From JAJTCH01 sp040386195 (GTDB lineage: Bacteria; Pseudomonadota; Alphaproteobacteria; Rickettsiales; UBA1997): a DNA stretch of 64,000 bases. The stretch spans positions 83,619 through 147,618 of the forward strand of contig JAZKFV010000006.1 of the NCBI GenBank assembly GCA_040386195.1. Reading direction: 5' to 3'. Under the pieces are notes generated by a model. That model was not told the origin of the DNA and ran no database searches. It saw only the letters and a list, made by a program, of their open reading frames with translations. Below are positions 24,075 to 34,198 of the stretch, in pieces; positions within the stretch are counted from its first letter, which is position 1; every line of letters begins with the position of its first letter. A program made the translations under genes and the position numbers.

Positions 24075-26686
24075 TTTGGTAAATCCATTTCTGGAATTGG
24101 TGGTTTTAATCTTGATCCCGAAATTCTCGCAGACGCTTCTGGAGATTTGGGCGCGGTTTGTGGTGATTGCCTTGTTAATCTTTCTATGGATATTTTTATT
24201 GTTTCCACTTCTGTTTCTAATCTTTTCACTTGTGTTGATAAAATGCTTGGATCTTTTTTTACCTCTTCATCTTCGTCCCAATCCATCACAAATGGCTGCT
24301 TTTTTTGTGGAGCTTCACTAGTTATTGAAGGGTCAAATTTAGATCTTAATGATGCTATTTTGGATCCAACTTTCTTTGGAGCTTGTCGAATTTTTGGTAA
24401 GTTATTTTTTACTTCTATTGTCACTTCTTTTAATTGAGCTACTAAACGACTAGCTAATTGTGTATTGATTTCTACTTTTTCATTAAAGTGCTTTTGATCG
24501 TTGAATATAGTGCCAAGAAGCATTGTGGTCATTAAATAAGCTGGCTCAGATATTCCGGCTAATTTATTTTTAGCAAGCTGTTCTTGTATGTTAGGAATTT
24601 GTTTTTTGATGCCGCCAATTAATTTATGGATAGGATTTGATTGTTCTAAATCAGCCTGATGGTTAATGATTTTCTGGATATTATCCAAAATTTCTTCATC
24701 CATAACCATTTTTCTAGCTAATTCCTCAGATAATAAATCAATGCTTGCACCACCGTCTCCGGCTAATTTAGCTATTTTGTGACACTTCGCCTCAAAATCT
24801 TTCTCGTCAACCATAGTAATTAAGGCATCGATAACGCAATTAGCAAAATTTCCAAAAGGCGCACTTCCGATAATGTTTTGAGTAAAATTATAAATTTTTC
24901 TTTTGGCGCTGATATTAAATGAAGCGTTGGTAATGCTAGCATTTTGAATTGCGCGGATAATTGAGTTAATTTGTAATTGCAGATCAGTGTATAATCTTGC
25001 TTTTTGTGGGTCAGATTTAATTTTGGCTATCTGATCGGCAATTTGTTCTCGATCATATTCATCCGCTCCACTACCTGATAAATATAGACGATTTTTGGCG
25101 TCATCGCCATAAAGGAATCCGCCTTTTAATTGTGCTTCTTTGAATTTATGTTGTAAATTTTGAGCAATATTTTTTGTTGATTCTAAAGTTTTTAAGTCTT
25201 CATTTAACCTTGATAAATCTAGTCTAATTGTAGTTAATTCCTCCTGTTTAAGTTGCGCTTCAGTATTTGATGTTTTGGTAGTTTTTAATAGATTAATTTG
25301 CTCGATTAGCTCCCATTGCTTTTTTTCTAGATCGGTAATTTTTAAAAGAATAGTTTGGGTTTGTCCTTCAAATTGTGGAGAAATTTGAGTAGAACTTTGT
25401 GTTTCATCTTCGCTAATTTCTTGGGGCAATAAACCGTTTTGTGGATCAGATTCTTTCAGTGAGATTTCCACTTTTGTGCTTTTTAATAATTCTATTATTA
25501 TTTGATGCCCTTTAAGAATTGCGATATCAAGAGGAGTTTGTCCATCAGCGCGGGGTTGATCAATATCTGCATTTGCTTTGATTAATTCAACCAATATATC
25601 AAAATGACCATTGCAAGCGGCAATCCAAGCGGGAGTAGTTCCATCATCATCTGTGCCAAGATTAACATTTGCGTTAGCTTTGATTAACTCTTTAACAACT
25701 TCAAGATGCCCATTTTGTGCCGCAATATAAAGCGCAGTAAATCCAGCTTCAGTTTTAGTTTTTTGATCAATATCGATTCGTTTGGCAATTATTTTTTTTA
25801 CTGCTTCAAGCTTGTTATAATAACTCGCAACATGAAGCAGAGTTATTTCTTGGTCAGCCATTTCTTGAACCATTTCTTGATCAATATCCCCTTCCAATGG
25901 ATCAGCTGATTTGCTATAATATTTTCGTTCTACAAAATTAGTAGTATAGGTAGTCGTTCTAGCTTTTTCCTGATTCTTTACATATTCAAGATAATAAACT
26001 ATGTTTTGATCAGCAGTTGCGCCTAATGAAATTAATTTTTCTACTGATTCAATTTTATTATTTGTGAATGCATAGTGAACAGGAGTAAAGCCAGACTGAC
26101 TTGTTCGGTTAACATCTATCCCATTTTTAACCAAAACTTCTAGCACATCAGTCCTGCCAAGCGAGGCCGCAAAGTGTAAAGCATTAAGAAACACTACTAC
26201 TTGATTAACATTTGTACCAAGTTCAATTAATTTTTTTACTACTTCAGTATGACCATCAAATATCGCAAGCCAAAGGAGATTTTCCCCGTTTTCAAATTGG
26301 TGATTAATATTTGCACCTAACTCAATTAATCTTTTTGCTAAGTCAATATGATTATTTTTTAATGCTACATAAAGTGGGGTAGCGCCACTTCTCGATTCTT
26401 GATCAACATTAAAACCTTGCGAGATTAATCTTTCTACTTCGGCAAAATCACCATTTTCTGTCGCCTTGTGCAAAGCAAGATAATCTTCACCCAGAACAAA
26501 GTTGATAACTTTTTTTACATTTTCTCTGCTTGTTTCATCTAACGATGTATTTCTATAAAGCGCTTTTGATATCTCCAGCGCTTGTTCTTTAGTGAGTGAA
26601 TCAGGATCTAATTCTAATGTTTTAATTTCATTATATTTTAAATAATTGAGGATATTTCTAAGGTCATTTTTTTCTAGTGGCAACAT
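24071..26686 (-). CDS. Large ankyrin-repeat protein with coiled coil
   Basis: Protein of 871 residues. Residues about 70-235 and 280-420 hold eight or nine ankyrin repeats (for example SGATPLYVALKNNHIDLAKR, AGFTALYIAAQNGHLEVVKE, DGQTPLDIAILKGHQIIIEL). A coiled coil follows at about 445-520, then a long helical region with no recognised domain, and a K/P/S-rich end. No signal peptide or membrane segment. Proteins like this in intracellular alphaproteobacteria are often delivered to the host cell, which is the likely but unproven role. It sits between pabC and pabB and its stop overlaps the pabB start as ATGA. Confidence 0.92.
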   Translation of the reverse strand: MLPLEKNDLRNILNYLKYNEIKTLELDPDSLTKEQALEISKALYRNTSLDETSRENVKKVINFVLGEDYLALHKATENGDFAEVERLISQGFNVDQESRSGATPLYVALKNNHIDLAKRLIELGANINHQFENGENLLWLAIFDGHTEVVKKLIELGTNVNQVVVFLNALHFAASLGRTDVLEVLVKNGIDVNRTSQSGFTPVHYAFTNNKIESVEKLISLGATADQNIVYYLEYVKNQEKARTTTYTTNFVERKYYSKSADPLEGDIDQEMVQEMADQEITLLHVASYYNKLEAVKKIIAKRIDIDQKTKTEAGFTALYIAAQNGHLEVVKELIKANANVNLGTDDDGTTPAWIAACNGHFDILVELIKANADIDQPRADGQTPLDIAILKGHQIIIELLKSTKVEISLKESDPQNGLLPQEISEDETQSSTQISPQFEGQTQTILLKITDLEKKQWELIEQINLLKTTKTSNTEAQLKQEELTTIRLDLSRLNEDLKTLESTKNIAQNLQHKFKEAQLKGGFLYGDDAKNRLYLSGSGADEYDREQIADQIAKIKSDPQKARLYTDLQLQINSIIRAIQNASITNASFNISAKRKIYNFTQNIIGSAPFGNFANCVIDALITMVDEKDFEAKCHKIAKLAGDGGASIDLLSEELARKMVMDEEILDNIQKIINHQADLEQSNPIHKLIGGIKKQIPNIQEQLAKNKLAGISEPAYLMTTMLLGTIFNDQKHFNEKVEINTQLASRLVAQLKEVTIEVKNNLPKIRQAPKKVGSKIASLRSKFDPSITSEAPQKKQPFVMDWDEDEEVKKDPSILSTQVKRLETEVETIKISIERLTRQSPQTAPKSPEASARISGSRLKPPIPEMDLPK

Positions 26687-26824
26687 GATGATTTAATAGA
26701 TTTGATTGGATAGTTTATAAGGTCTTAATGGTGGTAAAGCTTCAACGATATTTTTTAATTTTACAACCCTCTTAGTGCTATTGGAAAAAAATCCAAATAA
26801 AATAATCAAAGCAATTTATTCGGA

Positions 26825-27643
26825 TCAATTTTTAATGTCCTCATCCAACAAATTAGCAAAAATTTTGCTGTATTTTTTATTTTTAAATTCTGATTCAGCA
26901 ATTTTATCAACCGCCAAAACGCCAATTGCAACATTGGTAATAAAGGCTTCATCGGCATTTAATAAATCAGTAATTTTGGCTTTGGCTAATTTAATTTTGA
27001 TTGGTGAAAGTTCTAAAATTTTTTCTCTGATTGTTCCAAGCAAACAGCCGCAATCTGGATGTGGTGTGTATAAAATATTATCTTTAATCCAAAAAATATT
27101 TGCCGAACTGGTTTCGCAAATTTGCTTTTTGTTATTTAAAATTATTGCATCAAAACAATTTTGTTCAACTGCTTCCAGCTTTGCCAATGTTGAGTTTAAG
27201 CCTTGGGATAATTTGTAATTTACTGGTAGAGATTTTAGTGAGGGTTTTTGTAGAGTGCTGATACAAAGTTTGATTGGAGATTTTGGTTGTGGATTGAGTG
27301 GTAAAGTTTCAATCACAATAGTTGGTTGAATATTTTTTTGTGGCAAATAACCAACACTGCCAACGCCGCGACTAATATTAATTCGCAAATAGCCATTTTG
27401 GATTTTATTTTTTTCAATAATTTGCAAACAAGATTGCTGAAGATTTTTATCAGCAAAATTAATTTTGATTGCCTTCAAACCAGCTTTTAATCTGGCTTGA
27501 TGAGCTTGCCAATTATAAATTTTGCCGCCAAAAATTAGGCAAGTTTCAAAAACACCATCGCCAAAACGAAAGCCACGATCCTGAACGCTGATTGTGGCTT
27601 TGTGGGCTAGAACAATTTTGTTATTGATGAAAATGTGAGTCAT
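26825..27643 (-). CDS. pabC: Aminodeoxychorismate lyase / class IV aminotransferase
   Basis: Fold-type IV PLP enzyme of 272 residues. Visible are the SVQDRGFRFGDGVFET motif near the start, the catalytic lysine region (LPVNYKLSQGLNSTLAKLEA, about 145), and the phosphate-binding segments ETSSANIFWIKDN and TPHPDCGCLLGTIRE. The family includes PabC, branched-chain aminotransferase and D-alanine aminotransferase, which look alike; location in one operon with pabB favours PabC, which releases p-aminobenzoate and pyruvate from aminodeoxychorismate. It begins 3 bases after the 965-residue unknown gene ends. Confidence 0.85.
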   Translation of the reverse strand: MTHIFINNKIVLAHKATISVQDRGFRFGDGVFETCLIFGGKIYNWQAHQARLKAGLKAIKINFADKNLQQSCLQIIEKNKIQNGYLRINISRGVGSVGYLPQKNIQPTIVIETLPLNPQPKSPIKLCISTLQKPSLKSLPVNYKLSQGLNSTLAKLEAVEQNCFDAIILNNKKQICETSSANIFWIKDNILYTPHPDCGCLLGTIREKILELSPIKIKLAKAKITDLLNADEAFITNVAIGVLAVDKIAESEFKNKKYSKIFANLLDEDIKN

Positions 27644-27646
27644 TTA

Positions 27647-30544
27647 TTACCTTATAAAATCAACGCCGACTGATTGAGAAAGTGGAATTTTTTCTTTTTC
27701 AACGCCAAGCGAAATTAAAAATTGTTGTTCTTCCTTACTATAACTTGTTTTATCAACAACCATATCGCCCGAAGAAAATTGTTGAACTGATGAAGGTCGC
27801 AAACCTTGTTCTGCCTCAGTTTGTGGTGTAAAAATAATTTCCGATAGATTAGGAAAAAATTGTCTGACCATAGTTTTTTTGCTTTCGTCATCGAAAGGTT
27901 GCCCTGATAATAATTTTTGAAGTTCGCCAGCCAATGATTTGCTAAATTCGTTATAGCCAGTTTTAGATTGTGAACTAGGTCTTTTTTCTGCTAAAGTTTC
28001 TAAAATTTGATATCTAGACAATAAACTTTCTTTGGCAAACGCACCGTAAATAATTTTAAAAGCACTATGTTTAATCTCTAGTGAACCTTCGGGCGTACCT
28101 AAAATTGCGCCTTTAGATTTTGTAAAAAATTCTTGCAGTTGAGTTTCAAAATTCGCAGCGCGACCTTCAGCGCCTTCTAAATCAAAAAACTTAACTATTG
28201 ATATAAAATCAGCAGGATGAGTTAGAGTTTTACTGCAAACAATTTCTAAAAGATCTCCATAATTTTTTTGTTCAAAATCTCGATTTTGATAATTATCAGA
28301 AAATTGAGTTAGAAACACAAAAAATTTGGTTCGGTCGATTTTCTTAATAAATTCAAGATCTTGCGGCTCTAATTCTGCAGATTTTATTTTATCGCCAAGA
28401 TCTTCAAGTGTTGAATGTTCAAGATTTATTTCTTGCAGCTTTAAAAACCACTGCTGTTTGTTTTGGTCTGAATCTTTAAAAACATCTTCAATTGTTTTTA
28501 AAATTAGGTATTTATATTCCGTAAAAGAAACCAAGACTTTATGAGCAAATCTTGCCATTAAATCCGGCCTAACTTGCTTGATATAATCTTCAAGGATAAG
28601 CCCTTGGGCAATAACTGATTCAAATACTCTAACTTCATGACTTCTGTAATCTGCAATCATTCCTTCAACTGTGCTGGTTCTGCGAAACATTTTTTCTATA
28701 TCGTCTTGGCTTAAATAATCTCCTACAATGATCTGACTTTTTATTTTGTTGCCAAGATCTTCAAGTCTCGATGCTTCAAGATGTTGTTCTTGTAGATCTT
28801 TAAACCACTGCTGTTCTTTTTGGTCTGAATCTTTAAAAACATCTGCAATTGCTTTTAAAATTTGGTATTTATCTGGCGTGATAGAATTCAAGACACCATT
28901 AACAAGTTTCTCAATTAAATAGGTGTCAATTTTCCTGATATAATCTTCAAGGTTAAGTCCTTGAGCGATAACTGATTCAAATACTTTGATCAAAAGTTGT
29001 TTATCGCTTAGATAAAAAGTCATTTCTTCAACTGCGCTGACTTTAATAAACATTTTTTCTATAGCTTCTATACTTAAATGATCTTGTTCAATTCTTGACC
29101 TTTTTGAAGATGGATCGCTAAAATCGGTAAAATCTTTTCGAAGCCATGATAAAGCTTTTTCATTGGTAGTAATACCCATTGTGCTTGCACCTCCTGTCAA
29201 ATCATAAACTGCCACAGGTGGTGACAAAATTTCTTTGAGCTTAGCCAATGCTGGTTCAAGAGTTGAAATTAAAGAATGCGCATTTTTTAAGGAACTCACA
29301 TCAATTCCTAATTTTTCAAGCTGATGTGTATTTTTTAAAATGGTTAGCCAAAATTTTATTGTTTGTGCTGCGCTATTTGTGAGTGATGTTGAGTATTTTT
29401 CTAGCGCCTGCTTTGGCATAGAAAAAGTTTTGATAATGAATTCGTCAATATCTGTTTTAGCCCAACTTTGATCAGAACCTTGATCTGTGGTTTGGTCAAA
29501 TGTTGATAAAACAGCTCCTAGTTTTTCTAAATCGCTTTTCAATAAAGTTTGCACCTCATCAGCTATTGGGTATATTGCGCCAATATCAGATGCAAAATCC
29601 TTATTATTTATTGCAAATAAAATTGCTAATCGTTCTTTTTTATCACCTTGAATTTCCGGACTAAGATAATCTCCGTACATAAAATTCAAAACAGCATTAC
29701 TATCGGTTAATGTTTCAAGAAAACCCTTAGATAACTCGCTTAAATATTGACTCCAATCCTGATCAGATTTTTCTTGCGTTTGAGTTTTTTCTTGTGTCTC
29801 AGTTTTTGGTTTTACAAATTCTGATGCTTTCTTGGCTATCTGATTATTTTTATAAAATTCTGCCGCTCTATCAATAAGAAGGTCATAATTTTGTTTTACT
29901 AGTTCAAAATCAATTTGATCTTGATCTTCACGCGATAGTAGCAAAACAGTAATAGTTTCAAATAAATCTGATTCTGGATCTTTTAATTCTTCAATTTTTT
30001 TCTTTAGCGCTTCATCATCTAATCCATCTTCCAATTCTAAAATGCTATTAGGAAAGTTAATGGCGTAAATCATTCCCTTTTCTTCATCCATTAATAATAT
30101 CTCAGTTAGTAATTCTGCGTGAAAATCTTTATCTAAAATTTTTTGCATTCCATTTTTTTGCAGTTCGCGTGCGGCAAATTCTCTTTCCTCTTTGTGGTGA
30201 TCAATTATACAGTTGGTCAAAAATCTCATTGTATTAACCATTTTCTCTCTCAACTCTGGCTCTGCATCTTGATAAAATTCTAACACCAAATTATAAGCAA
30301 GAATCACTTTAGAAATATGACTTGTCCCTTGACTTGTCTCATCGCAAGAATCGGTGCATAAACGAATAATATCTAAAGGCAAACGTTCATCTGTTCTGTC
30401 TTCAACCCATTGATTTGCTCGTTGAAAAAATATTCTTACTCTTGCTTTTTGATCGTCATTTAATCCGGGCATAAATATTTGTAATTTTGTTTTTAAAAAA
30501 GGAATATAAGTTAATCCAAGTTTTTGAAGTAATTTGAGTGACAA
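27647..30544 (-). CDS. Large helical protein of unknown function with internal duplication
   Basis: Unrecognised protein of 965 residues, predicted mostly helical and highly charged, without signal peptide or membrane segment. Residues about 489-603 and 611-722 are two copies of a 115-120 residue unit; shared strings include VFESVIAQGL (521 and 640), ADVFKDSDQ/EDVFKDSDQ and LEDLGNKIKS/LEDLGDKIKS. The low-complexity stretch KTETQEKTQTQEKS lies near residue 247. It is the first gene of an apparent operon with pabC, the ankyrin gene and pabB. Its size, charge and company suggest a lineage-specific, possibly host-directed protein, but nothing in the sequence proves that. Confidence 0.88.
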   Translation of the reverse strand: MSLKLLQKLGLTYIPFLKTKLQIFMPGLNDDQKARVRIFFQRANQWVEDRTDERLPLDIIRLCTDSCDETSQGTSHISKVILAYNLVLEFYQDAEPELREKMVNTMRFLTNCIIDHHKEEREFAARELQKNGMQKILDKDFHAELLTEILLMDEEKGMIYAINFPNSILELEDGLDDEALKKKIEELKDPESDLFETITVLLLSREDQDQIDFELVKQNYDLLIDRAAEFYKNNQIAKKASEFVKPKTETQEKTQTQEKSDQDWSQYLSELSKGFLETLTDSNAVLNFMYGDYLSPEIQGDKKERLAILFAINNKDFASDIGAIYPIADEVQTLLKSDLEKLGAVLSTFDQTTDQGSDQSWAKTDIDEFIIKTFSMPKQALEKYSTSLTNSAAQTIKFWLTILKNTHQLEKLGIDVSSLKNAHSLISTLEPALAKLKEILSPPVAVYDLTGGASTMGITTNEKALSWLRKDFTDFSDPSSKRSRIEQDHLSIEAIEKMFIKVSAVEEMTFYLSDKQLLIKVFESVIAQGLNLEDYIRKIDTYLIEKLVNGVLNSITPDKYQILKAIADVFKDSDQKEQQWFKDLQEQHLEASRLEDLGNKIKSQIIVGDYLSQDDIEKMFRRTSTVEGMIADYRSHEVRVFESVIAQGLILEDYIKQVRPDLMARFAHKVLVSFTEYKYLILKTIEDVFKDSDQNKQQWFLKLQEINLEHSTLEDLGDKIKSAELEPQDLEFIKKIDRTKFFVFLTQFSDNYQNRDFEQKNYGDLLEIVCSKTLTHPADFISIVKFFDLEGAEGRAANFETQLQEFFTKSKGAILGTPEGSLEIKHSAFKIIYGAFAKESLLSRYQILETLAEKRPSSQSKTGYNEFSKSLAGELQKLLSGQPFDDESKKTMVRQFFPNLSEIIFTPQTEAEQGLRPSSVQQFSSGDMVVDKTSYSKEEQQFLISLGVEKEKIPLSQSVGVDFIR

Positions 30545-30591
30545 CTTAAATTAAAGCTCGTCAGAGATAATAAAATAAAAAATAGAATTCA

Positions 30592-32361
30592 ATGTTAAAC
30601 TTTTTTTCTTCACTTTTTAAATGGCTGTTTATCGCGGCAATTTGGTCGGCGATAATTTTATTTTTTGTTGGTCTTTATTATTATCACGACTTGCCCAATC
30701 TTGAAGATATGGAAACCGCCAATGATAAGCAGGTGATTGAAGTTTGCTATTCTAACGGCAATAAAATTACCACTTTGGGCGATTTATATGCTAATCAAAT
30801 CACCTTCAACCAAATGCCCGGGCACTTGATTGACGCGGTTATAGCAACTGAAGATCGACGGTTTTTCACTCATGGTGGCGTTGATTTTTTAGGAATTTTG
30901 CGCGCCGCTTATGTCAATTATCGCGCTGATAAAATAGTGCAGGGCGGCAGCACCATCACGCAGCAGTTGGCAAAAATGATGTTCTTAAAACCAGAGCGCA
31001 CTTTTAAAAGAAAGGTGCAAGAGTTGATGCTGGCTTGGCAAATGGAGAGAACTTTTAGCAAGGAACAAATCTTAACTTTATATTTGAACCGCGCCTATTT
31101 TGGCTCGGGCAATTATGGCATTGCTAGCGCTTCGCGATATTATTTCAATAAACCGGTTGCCAAATTAAATTTGAATGAATCAGCAATGCTGGCTGGTTTA
31201 TTAAAAGCGCCGTCAAAATTATCACCAAATAATAATCAAAAATTAACCGCCAAAAGAACGCGGCAAGTGTTGGAAAATATGGTTGATGCCGGTTATCTAA
31301 ATGACGATAATATTGAAGAAATTAAAAAACCAATTGCTTATCAAAATGATAAATTGCAGCGTTTATATTTTTCTGATTATGTTGCCAATCAATTTCCCGA
31401 CTACCTCTCCAAAGCCGACCAGAGCTCGCATAATCGTTTTTCAATCATCACCACTTTGGATGAAAAATTGCAAAAAATTGTTGAAGATCAAGCTAATAAT
31501 TTTGTCAAAAAGAATGATAAAAAATTAGGCAAAAGTGAAATAGCTTTGATTTTAATGAGCAAAGATGGCGCAGTTTTGGCAATGTCGGGCGGCAAGGATT
31601 ATCAAAAAAGTCAATTCAATCGCGCCATATACGCCAAGCGCCAAGCTGGTTCAGCTTTTAAACTTTTTGTTTATTTAACCGCGCTGCAAAATGGTTTTAG
31701 CCCTGATGATAAAATAGAAGATAAAAAAGTGAGTTTGGGCGGCTGGTCGCCGGAAAATTATGAAAAAAAATATTATGGGCAAGTAACTTTGCAGCAAGCT
31801 TTTGCCAAATCTTTAAACTCAGTTGCGGTGCAGCTTATTGCTAAGTTGGATAAAAAATTAATTATTAAAAACGCTTTAAAAATGGGAATTATTTCCGACA
31901 TTGATAATAACGATGCAACCTTGGCGCTGGGCACAACTCAAGTTAGCTTGCTCGAAATGGTTAATAGTTACGCAGCCATTGCCAACAATGGAATGGCGGT
32001 TTTGCCTTATACGGTGGAAAAAATTTCTGGCGCCAATGAAAATAAAGGGGAGAAATTTTTATACCAAAAACAAGCCGACGAACCTTATCAAATTATTGAA
32101 GAAAAAGATGTGGAAGCGATGAAAGAAATGCTCCGCGAAGTGGTTGAAACCGGAACTGGCAAAGCTGCCAATGTTGCCAAAAATATTTACGGCAAAACCG
32201 GCACCAGTCAAAATTATCGCGACGCTTGGTTTATTGGTTTTGATGATAAATATGTTTTGGGAGTTTGGATTGGAAATGACGATAATAAGCCAACCAATAA
32301 TATTACCGGCGGAACCTTGCCAGCACAGCTTTTTGGTCAGGTTATGAAAAAGATTAATTAG
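30592..32361 (+). CDS. Class A penicillin-binding protein (PBP1-type)
   Basis: Bifunctional peptidoglycan synthase anchored in the inner membrane. One membrane segment at about 8-28; glycosyltransferase family 51 domain with the catalytic-glutamate motif IATEDRRFFTHGGVD, GGSTITQQLAKMM, RKVQELMLAWQMER and LNRAYFGSGNYGI; then the transpeptidase with SxxK in AGSAFKLFVY, SxN in KSLNSVAV and KTG in YGKTGTSQNYRDAW. At 589 residues it is short for PBP1A (usually over 700), lacking the insert domain between the two catalytic parts. It starts 47 bases from the divergent unknown gene. PBP1A or a PbpC-like short form are the options. Confidence 0.93.
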   Translation: MLNFFSSLFKWLFIAAIWSAIILFFVGLYYYHDLPNLEDMETANDKQVIEVCYSNGNKITTLGDLYANQITFNQMPGHLIDAVIATEDRRFFTHGGVDFLGILRAAYVNYRADKIVQGGSTITQQLAKMMFLKPERTFKRKVQELMLAWQMERTFSKEQILTLYLNRAYFGSGNYGIASASRYYFNKPVAKLNLNESAMLAGLLKAPSKLSPNNNQKLTAKRTRQVLENMVDAGYLNDDNIEEIKKPIAYQNDKLQRLYFSDYVANQFPDYLSKADQSSHNRFSIITTLDEKLQKIVEDQANNFVKKNDKKLGKSEIALILMSKDGAVLAMSGGKDYQKSQFNRAIYAKRQAGSAFKLFVYLTALQNGFSPDDKIEDKKVSLGGWSPENYEKKYYGQVTLQQAFAKSLNSVAVQLIAKLDKKLIIKNALKMGIISDIDNNDATLALGTTQVSLLEMVNSYAAIANNGMAVLPYTVEKISGANENKGEKFLYQKQADEPYQIIEEKDVEAMKEMLREVVETGTGKAANVAKNIYGKTGTSQNYRDAWFIGFDDKYVLGVWIGNDDNKPTNNITGGTLPAQLFGQVMKKIN

Positions 32362-32437
32362 TCTTATAACTTCTTGAATAATTATAATTAATTTGTCATT
32401 CTGAGCGCTTAATTTTTAATCAATAAATCAATTAAAT

Positions 32438-34198
32438 ATGACCTTAAAAATCAATGTTCCTGAACCGTTTTTATTAAAACCAAAAATTTCAATTTTTGGG
32501 GTTGGCGGCGCTGGGGGCAATGCGCTGAACAATATGATTCGTTCTAATTTAGAAGGTGTGGAATTTATCGCGGCTAATACTGATTCGCAATCATTAGCAA
32601 ATTCTCTGGCAGCAAATCGTATTCAACTTGGAATTAATACTACTAAAGGTTTAGGCGCTGGATCATTTCCAGATAGAGGCAGAGCGGCTGCGGAAGAAAA
32701 TGTTGATGAAATTATAAAATTATTGGAAGGAAATAATATGGTTTTTATCACCGCCGGAATGGGTGGTGGAACTGGAACTGGCGCGGCGCCAGTGATTGCA
32801 AAATTAGCCAGAGAAAGAGATATTTTAACGGTTGGTGTGGTCACCAAACCATTTCAATTTGAAGGAAAATATCGAATGGAAGCTGCTGAGCTGGGCATTG
32901 AAGAGCTCAAAAAATGCGTTGATACTTTGATCATAATTCCTAATCAAAATTTATTTAGAATTGCCAACGAACAAACCACTTTTGAATCAGCTTTCAAAAT
33001 GGCTGACAATGTTTTGCACGCCGGAGTGCGCGGTGTGACTGATTTAATCACTATGCCTGGTTTGGTAAATTTGGATTTTGCCGACATTAGAACCATTATG
33101 ACCAAAATGGGCAAAGCCTTGATGGGAACCGGCGAAGCTAGCGGTGAAAACCGCGCGGTTATTGCTTGCGAAGAGGCAATTTCTAATCCGCTTTTAGATG
33201 ATATTTCTATTCGCGGTGCTAAAGGCGTTTTAGTGAATATGACCGGCGGCCCAGATATGACTTTGTTTGAAGCCGATTTAGCGGTCAACACAATTAAAAA
33301 AGAAGTTGATCCAAACGCTAATATTATTTTTGGCTCAGCTTTTAATGAAGATATGAAAGGCAAAATCAGAATTTCAGTAGTGGCAACCGGAATTGACGAG
33401 AATGATTTTTATAATAATGCTGCGCAAAAAGATGATTCATTGCGCGCTAAATCGCAGATGGTTCATGAAATTAGAACTCACAATCAACCAAGCCAGGAGC
33501 AAGCTCTTAGCGCTTCAATGTATGGTAAAAAAACTTTTTTTGATCCAGGAGCAATAGCTGAACCGGAACAAGATTTGAGTCAAATTGTTCAAGAAAATTT
33601 TCAAAATAATCATCACCTCCAAGAACAAAAAGATGAAGATTATCCGCAAATTATTAGTGCTAGAATGAAGAATAATCTTGACGCACAAGAATTAGAAGAA
33701 GATGAGATTGAAGAATCTAGTCCAAATATTTCTTTTGAAGATAAAGATGTTTTTGATCGTGTTGCTCACAAGATTCATAAATTAGAAGAAAGGCTGGGAA
33801 GCGGCGTTAAAGCTGGAAAAATTGTTGTTCCTAAGCAAGAAGAGAGCAAAAAAGAGCCACATAAAAAAGAAGAGCAGAAAAAAGAAGTGCGCAAAAAAGA
33901 GGGTTTTAGTTTGTTCGGATTTATGAATAGCGGTGGTTCAAAAAATTCAGAAATATCGACAAAAAAAGATTTTGAAATGCAAAGTAAATTGAGCAAAAAA
34001 CAATCTGTGGTTATTGAAGATGATGAAGAAGAAATTGTGGCAAAAAAGACTGATAATCATCGGGCTCATAAAAAACACTCTATTGTTGAAGATGACGAAG
34101 AAACCCAGGTCAACCATCCTTCTGATCGCGGTGATTTTGCCAATAATGATGAGGACGATATGCTTAACGTTCCGGCGTTTTTTAGACGTAAAAAATAA
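32438..34198 (+). CDS. ftsZ: Cell division protein FtsZ
   Basis: Tubulin-like GTPase that forms the Z ring. The GTPase core occupies residues about 15-330, with VGGAGGNALNNM, the tubulin signature GGGTGTGAAPVIAKLARE and the T7 region NLDFADIRTIM. The protein has 586 residues, long because of a linker of about 240 residues rich in E, K and D. The carboxy-terminal peptide MLNVPAFFRRKK matches the FtsA/ZipA-binding tail. It is not next to ftsA or ftsQ as in a normal dcw cluster. thiE overlaps its stop by one base. Confidence 0.97.
   Translation: MTLKINVPEPFLLKPKISIFGVGGAGGNALNNMIRSNLEGVEFIAANTDSQSLANSLAANRIQLGINTTKGLGAGSFPDRGRAAAEENVDEIIKLLEGNNMVFITAGMGGGTGTGAAPVIAKLARERDILTVGVVTKPFQFEGKYRMEAAELGIEELKKCVDTLIIIPNQNLFRIANEQTTFESAFKMADNVLHAGVRGVTDLITMPGLVNLDFADIRTIMTKMGKALMGTGEASGENRAVIACEEAISNPLLDDISIRGAKGVLVNMTGGPDMTLFEADLAVNTIKKEVDPNANIIFGSAFNEDMKGKIRISVVATGIDENDFYNNAAQKDDSLRAKSQMVHEIRTHNQPSQEQALSASMYGKKTFFDPGAIAEPEQDLSQIVQENFQNNHHLQEQKDEDYPQIISARMKNNLDAQELEEDEIEESSPNISFEDKDVFDRVAHKIHKLEERLGSGVKAGKIVVPKQEESKKEPHKKEEQKKEVRKKEGFSLFGFMNSGGSKNSEISTKKDFEMQSKLSKKQSVVIEDDEEEIVAKKTDNHRAHKKHSIVEDDEETQVNHPSDRGDFANNDEDDMLNVPAFFRRKK

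Noticed and set aside
26775..27218. 147-residue open frame opposite pabC
   Set aside because: It overlaps the well-supported pabC gene and has no recognisable features.
32393..32407. Possible remnant of a palindromic element (TTGTCATTCTGAGCG) before ftsZ
   Set aside because: Only one short degenerate end is present with no partner arm; too little to call.
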